Source: Serratia marcescens (lineage in GTDB: Bacteria > Pseudomonadota > Gammaproteobacteria > Enterobacterales > Enterobacteriaceae). From it: a stretch of 64,000 nt of DNA. Below, in pieces: positions 62,295 to 64,000 of the stretch. The stretch covers positions 62,001-126,000 of the forward strand of contig NZ_MJAO01000016.1 in the NCBI RefSeq assembly GCF_001902635.1. Direction: 5' to 3'. The position numbers and the translations under genes were made by a program. The notes under the pieces are model-generated. The model worked only from the letters and a program-made list of their open reading frames with translations. It had not been told where the DNA came from and searched no databases. Each line of letters begins with the position of its first letter. The stretch's first letter is position 1.

Positions 62295-63167
62295 ATGAGC
62301 AATAGCTATCTGGCGTTTCCTAAATTTGATCCGGTCATTTTCTCCATTGGCCCGGTTTCTCTGCATTGGTACGGCCTGATGTACCTGGTCGGTTTCGTTT
62401 TTGCCATGTGGCTGGCGGTTCGCCGCGCCAACAAGCCGGGCAGCGGCTGGACCAAAGACGAAGTGGAAAACCTGCTCTACGCCGGCTTCCTGGGCGTATT
62501 TGTCGGCGGCCGCGTGGGCTATGTGCTGTTCTACAACCTGCCGCTGTTCCTGGATAACCCGCTCTATTTGTTCAAGGTCTGGGATGGCGGCATGTCGTTC
62601 CACGGCGGCTTGATGGGGGTGATCCTGGTGATGTTCTGGTTCGCCCGTCGCACCAAACGCACCTTCTTCCAGGTTTCCGATTTTATCGCGCCATTGATCC
62701 CGTTCGGCTTGGGTGCCGGCCGCCTCGGCAACTTCATCAACGGCGAACTGTGGGGCCGCGTGACCACCGATACCCCTTGGGCGATGCTGTTCCCAAGCTC
62801 GCGCAGCGAAGACGTGGCCCTCGCCGCCGCCGATCCTTCCCTGCTGCCGCTGCTGAATCAGTACGGCGTACTGCCGCGCCACCCGTCGCAGCTGTATGAA
62901 CTGCTGCTGGAAGGCGTGGTGCTGTTTATCATTCTGAACCTGTTTATTCGCAAGCCGCGGCCGATGGGCGCGGTATCGGGCCTGTTCCTGATCGGTTATG
63001 GCGCATTCCGCATCATCGTTGAAGCGTTCCGCCAGCCGGATGCGCAGCTTGGCTTGTTCGACGGCGTGATCAGCATGGGGCAGATCCTGTCCATCCCGAT
63101 GGTGGTGGCCGGTGTTATTATGATGATTTGGGCGTACCGTCGTCGCCCGCAGCAACAACTGTCGTGA
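62295..63167 (+). CDS. lgt: Prolipoprotein diacylglyceryl transferase Lgt
   Basis: Lgt moves diacylglycerol from phosphatidylglycerol to the lipobox cysteine of prolipoproteins, the first step of lipoprotein maturation in the inner membrane. The 290-residue protein (291 in E. coli) has seven helices, the essential histidine in SFHGGLMGV (about residue 103) and the family signature [16 protein letters not shown] (about 139-154). thyA starts 7 bases after its stop, as in E. coli. Confidence 0.97.
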   Translation: MSNSYLAFPKFDPVIFSIGPVSLHWYGLMYLVGFVFAMWLAVRRANKPGSGWTKDEVENLLYAGFLGVFVGGRVGYVLFYNLPLFLDNPLYLFKVWDGGMSFHGGLMGVILVMFWFARRTKRTFFQVSDFIAPLIPFGLGAGRLGNFINGELWGRVTTDTPWAMLFPSSRSEDVALAAADPSLLPLLNQYGVLPRHPSQLYELLLEGVVLFIILNLFIRKPRPMGAVSGLFLIGYGAFRIIVEAFRQPDAQLGLFDGVISMGQILSIPMVVAGVIMMIWAYRRRPQQQLS

Positions 63168-63174
63168 GGAACAA

Positions 63175-63969
63175 ATGAAACAGTATCTGGATTTGATGAA
63201 CAAGGTGCTCGCCGAGGGCACCCCTAAAGCCGACCGTACCGGCACTGGCACGTTGTCGATTTTCGGCCACCAGATGCGTTTCAATTTGCAGGAAGGTTTC
63301 CCGTTGGTGACCACCAAGAAATGTCACCTGCGTTCGATCATTCATGAGCTGTTATGGTTCCTGAACGGCGATACCAACATCGCCTACCTGCGTGACAACA
63401 AAGTCACTATTTGGGACGAATGGGCCGATGAAAACGGCGATCTCGGCCCGGTGTACGGTAAACAGTGGCGCTCTTGGGGCGCAGCGGACGGCCGTCAGAT
63501 CGATCAGCTGAGCAACGTGCTCCAACAGCTGAAGCAAGATCCAGACTCGCGCCGCATCATCGTTTCCGCCTGGAACGTCGGCGAGCTGGACCAGATGGCG
63601 CTGGCGCCGTGCCACGCGTTTTTCCAGTTCTACGTGGCGGACGGCAAGCTCTCTTGCCAGCTGTACCAGCGTTCTTGCGACGTGTTCCTCGGCCTGCCGT
63701 TCAACATCGCCAGCTACGCGCTGTTGGTGCATATGATGGCGCAGCAGTGCGATCTGGAAGTGGGCGATTTCGTCTGGACCGGCGGCGATACCCACCTGTA
63801 CAGCAACCATATGGAACAGACCCAGCTGCAGTTGACGCGCGAACCGCGCCCGTTGCCGAAACTGGTGATCAAACGCAAGCCGGCTTCGCTGTTCGACTAC
63901 CGTTTCGAAGACTTCGAGATCGAAGGCTACGACCCGCACCCGGCCATCAAGGCGCCGGTCGCGATCTGA
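63175..63969 (+). CDS. thyA: Thymidylate synthase
   Basis: ThyA converts dUMP to dTMP with methylene-tetrahydrofolate. The 264-residue protein has the E. coli length and the active-site cysteine at residue 146 in [13 protein letters not shown], followed by the Arg/Asp-rich region [14 protein letters not shown]. The start ATG 63175 follows a GAGGAA site and overlaps the lgt region by sharing the transcript. Only 31 bases remain after the stop, so no terminator could be judged. Confidence 0.98.
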   Translation: MKQYLDLMNKVLAEGTPKADRTGTGTLSIFGHQMRFNLQEGFPLVTTKKCHLRSIIHELLWFLNGDTNIAYLRDNKVTIWDEWADENGDLGPVYGKQWRSWGAADGRQIDQLSNVLQQLKQDPDSRRIIVSAWNVGELDQMALAPCHAFFQFYVADGKLSCQLYQRSCDVFLGLPFNIASYALLVHMMAQQCDLEVGDFVWTGGDTHLYSNHMEQTQLQLTREPRPLPKLVIKRKPASLFDYRFEDFEIEGYDPHPAIKAPVAI

Positions 63970-64000
63970 CCTTAACCGCATCACACCAGGGGCGCCGCGA

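Noticed and set aside
61881-63317. A 478-codon minus-strand frame over ptsP, lgt and thyA
   Set aside because: It crosses three core genes in antisense and its translation is compositionally biased.
1-64000. CRISPR arrays, insertion sequences or prophage
   Set aside because: No regularly spaced direct repeats, transposase genes or phage structural genes were seen in the window.

Overview
The window is a contiguous piece of a GC-rich (about 60%) enterobacterial chromosome. Gene order and protein sequences fit the genus Serratia or a close relative in the Yersiniaceae; this assignment comes from recognising the proteins and their order, not from a database search. The backbone is a set of conserved Escherichia coli-like blocks: fldB-xerD-dsbC-recJ-prfB-lysS at the left, lysR/lysA-galR-omrA/omrB-aas-lplT in the right half, and tas-ygdR-terC-mutH-rppH-ptsP-lgt-thyA at the right end. 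Between these blocks lie metabolic, transport and toxin-antitoxin genes that vary between strains.

Region by region. 1-8.8 kb: the 3' part of creD, flavodoxin fldB, recombinase xerD, disulfide isomerase dsbC, exonuclease recJ, a HigBA-like toxin-antitoxin pair inserted at the recJ-prfB junction, prfB with its classical +1 programmed frameshift, lysS and tRNA-Gly(CCC). 9.1-13.1 kb: a three-gene operon of two half-ABC transporters and a TetR regulator, with a TetR-type palindrome upstream. 13.2-15.1 kb: a translationally coupled pair, a 2-oxoglutarate/Fe(II) dioxygenase and a class-V PLP enzyme resembling a cysteine desulfurase. 15.4-18.1 kb: a secreted protein of unknown function with an OmpA-like partner, an HdeD-like membrane protein, and the YgeR/ActS-like LysM-LytM lipoprotein. 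18.3-23.9 kb: an AraC/GyrI-like regulator, an Atm1-type ABC exporter, betI divergent from a BCCT transporter with a perfect BetI-type operator between them, and a VOC protein. 24.5-30.6 kb: an MFS transporter with a MoaF-like protein, the lactate genes lctP-lldD, and a LysR regulator. 30.8-34.4 kb: yojI, two tiny genes ymiA and yciX, and a CynX/NimT-like transporter. 34.9-39.6 kb: agaR-kbaZ-agaV-agaW-agaE-agaF, a GalNAc/galactosamine PTS cluster without its usual catabolic enzymes. 39.6-45 kb: a YddA-like ABC protein, a secreted protein of unknown function, a FrnE/DsbA-like protein, and a periplasmic MBL-fold protein divergent from a LysR regulator. 44.9-49.1 kb: lysR/lysA, a second HigBA-like pair, and galR with an autoregulatory operator. 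49.3-55.4 kb: a BisC-like molybdoenzyme, two tandem OmrA/OmrB sRNA genes, and the lysophospholipid recycling pair aas-lplT. 55.4-64 kb: tas, ygdR, terC, mutH, a DnaA-box-rich gap matching the position of E. coli DARS2, rppH-ptsP and lgt-thyA.

Functional links. DsbC and XerD/RecJ act in periplasmic disulfide repair and in DNA maintenance. Aas re-acylates lysophospholipid brought in by LplT. AgaVWEF form one mannose-family PTS permease. LysR controls lysA. OmrA/B are envelope-regulating sRNAs whose duplicated promoter blocks lie at identical positions relative to +1. The points most worth a second look are the dioxygenase/PLP-enzyme operon (the usual desulfurase cysteine appears to be replaced by tyrosine), the DARS2-like DnaA-box cluster, the OmrA/B tandem with its conserved upstream block, the incomplete aga cluster, and the hidden ymiA-yciX pair whose second gene overlaps the stop codon of the opposing transporter. 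No CRISPR array, prophage, IS element or rRNA gene was seen.
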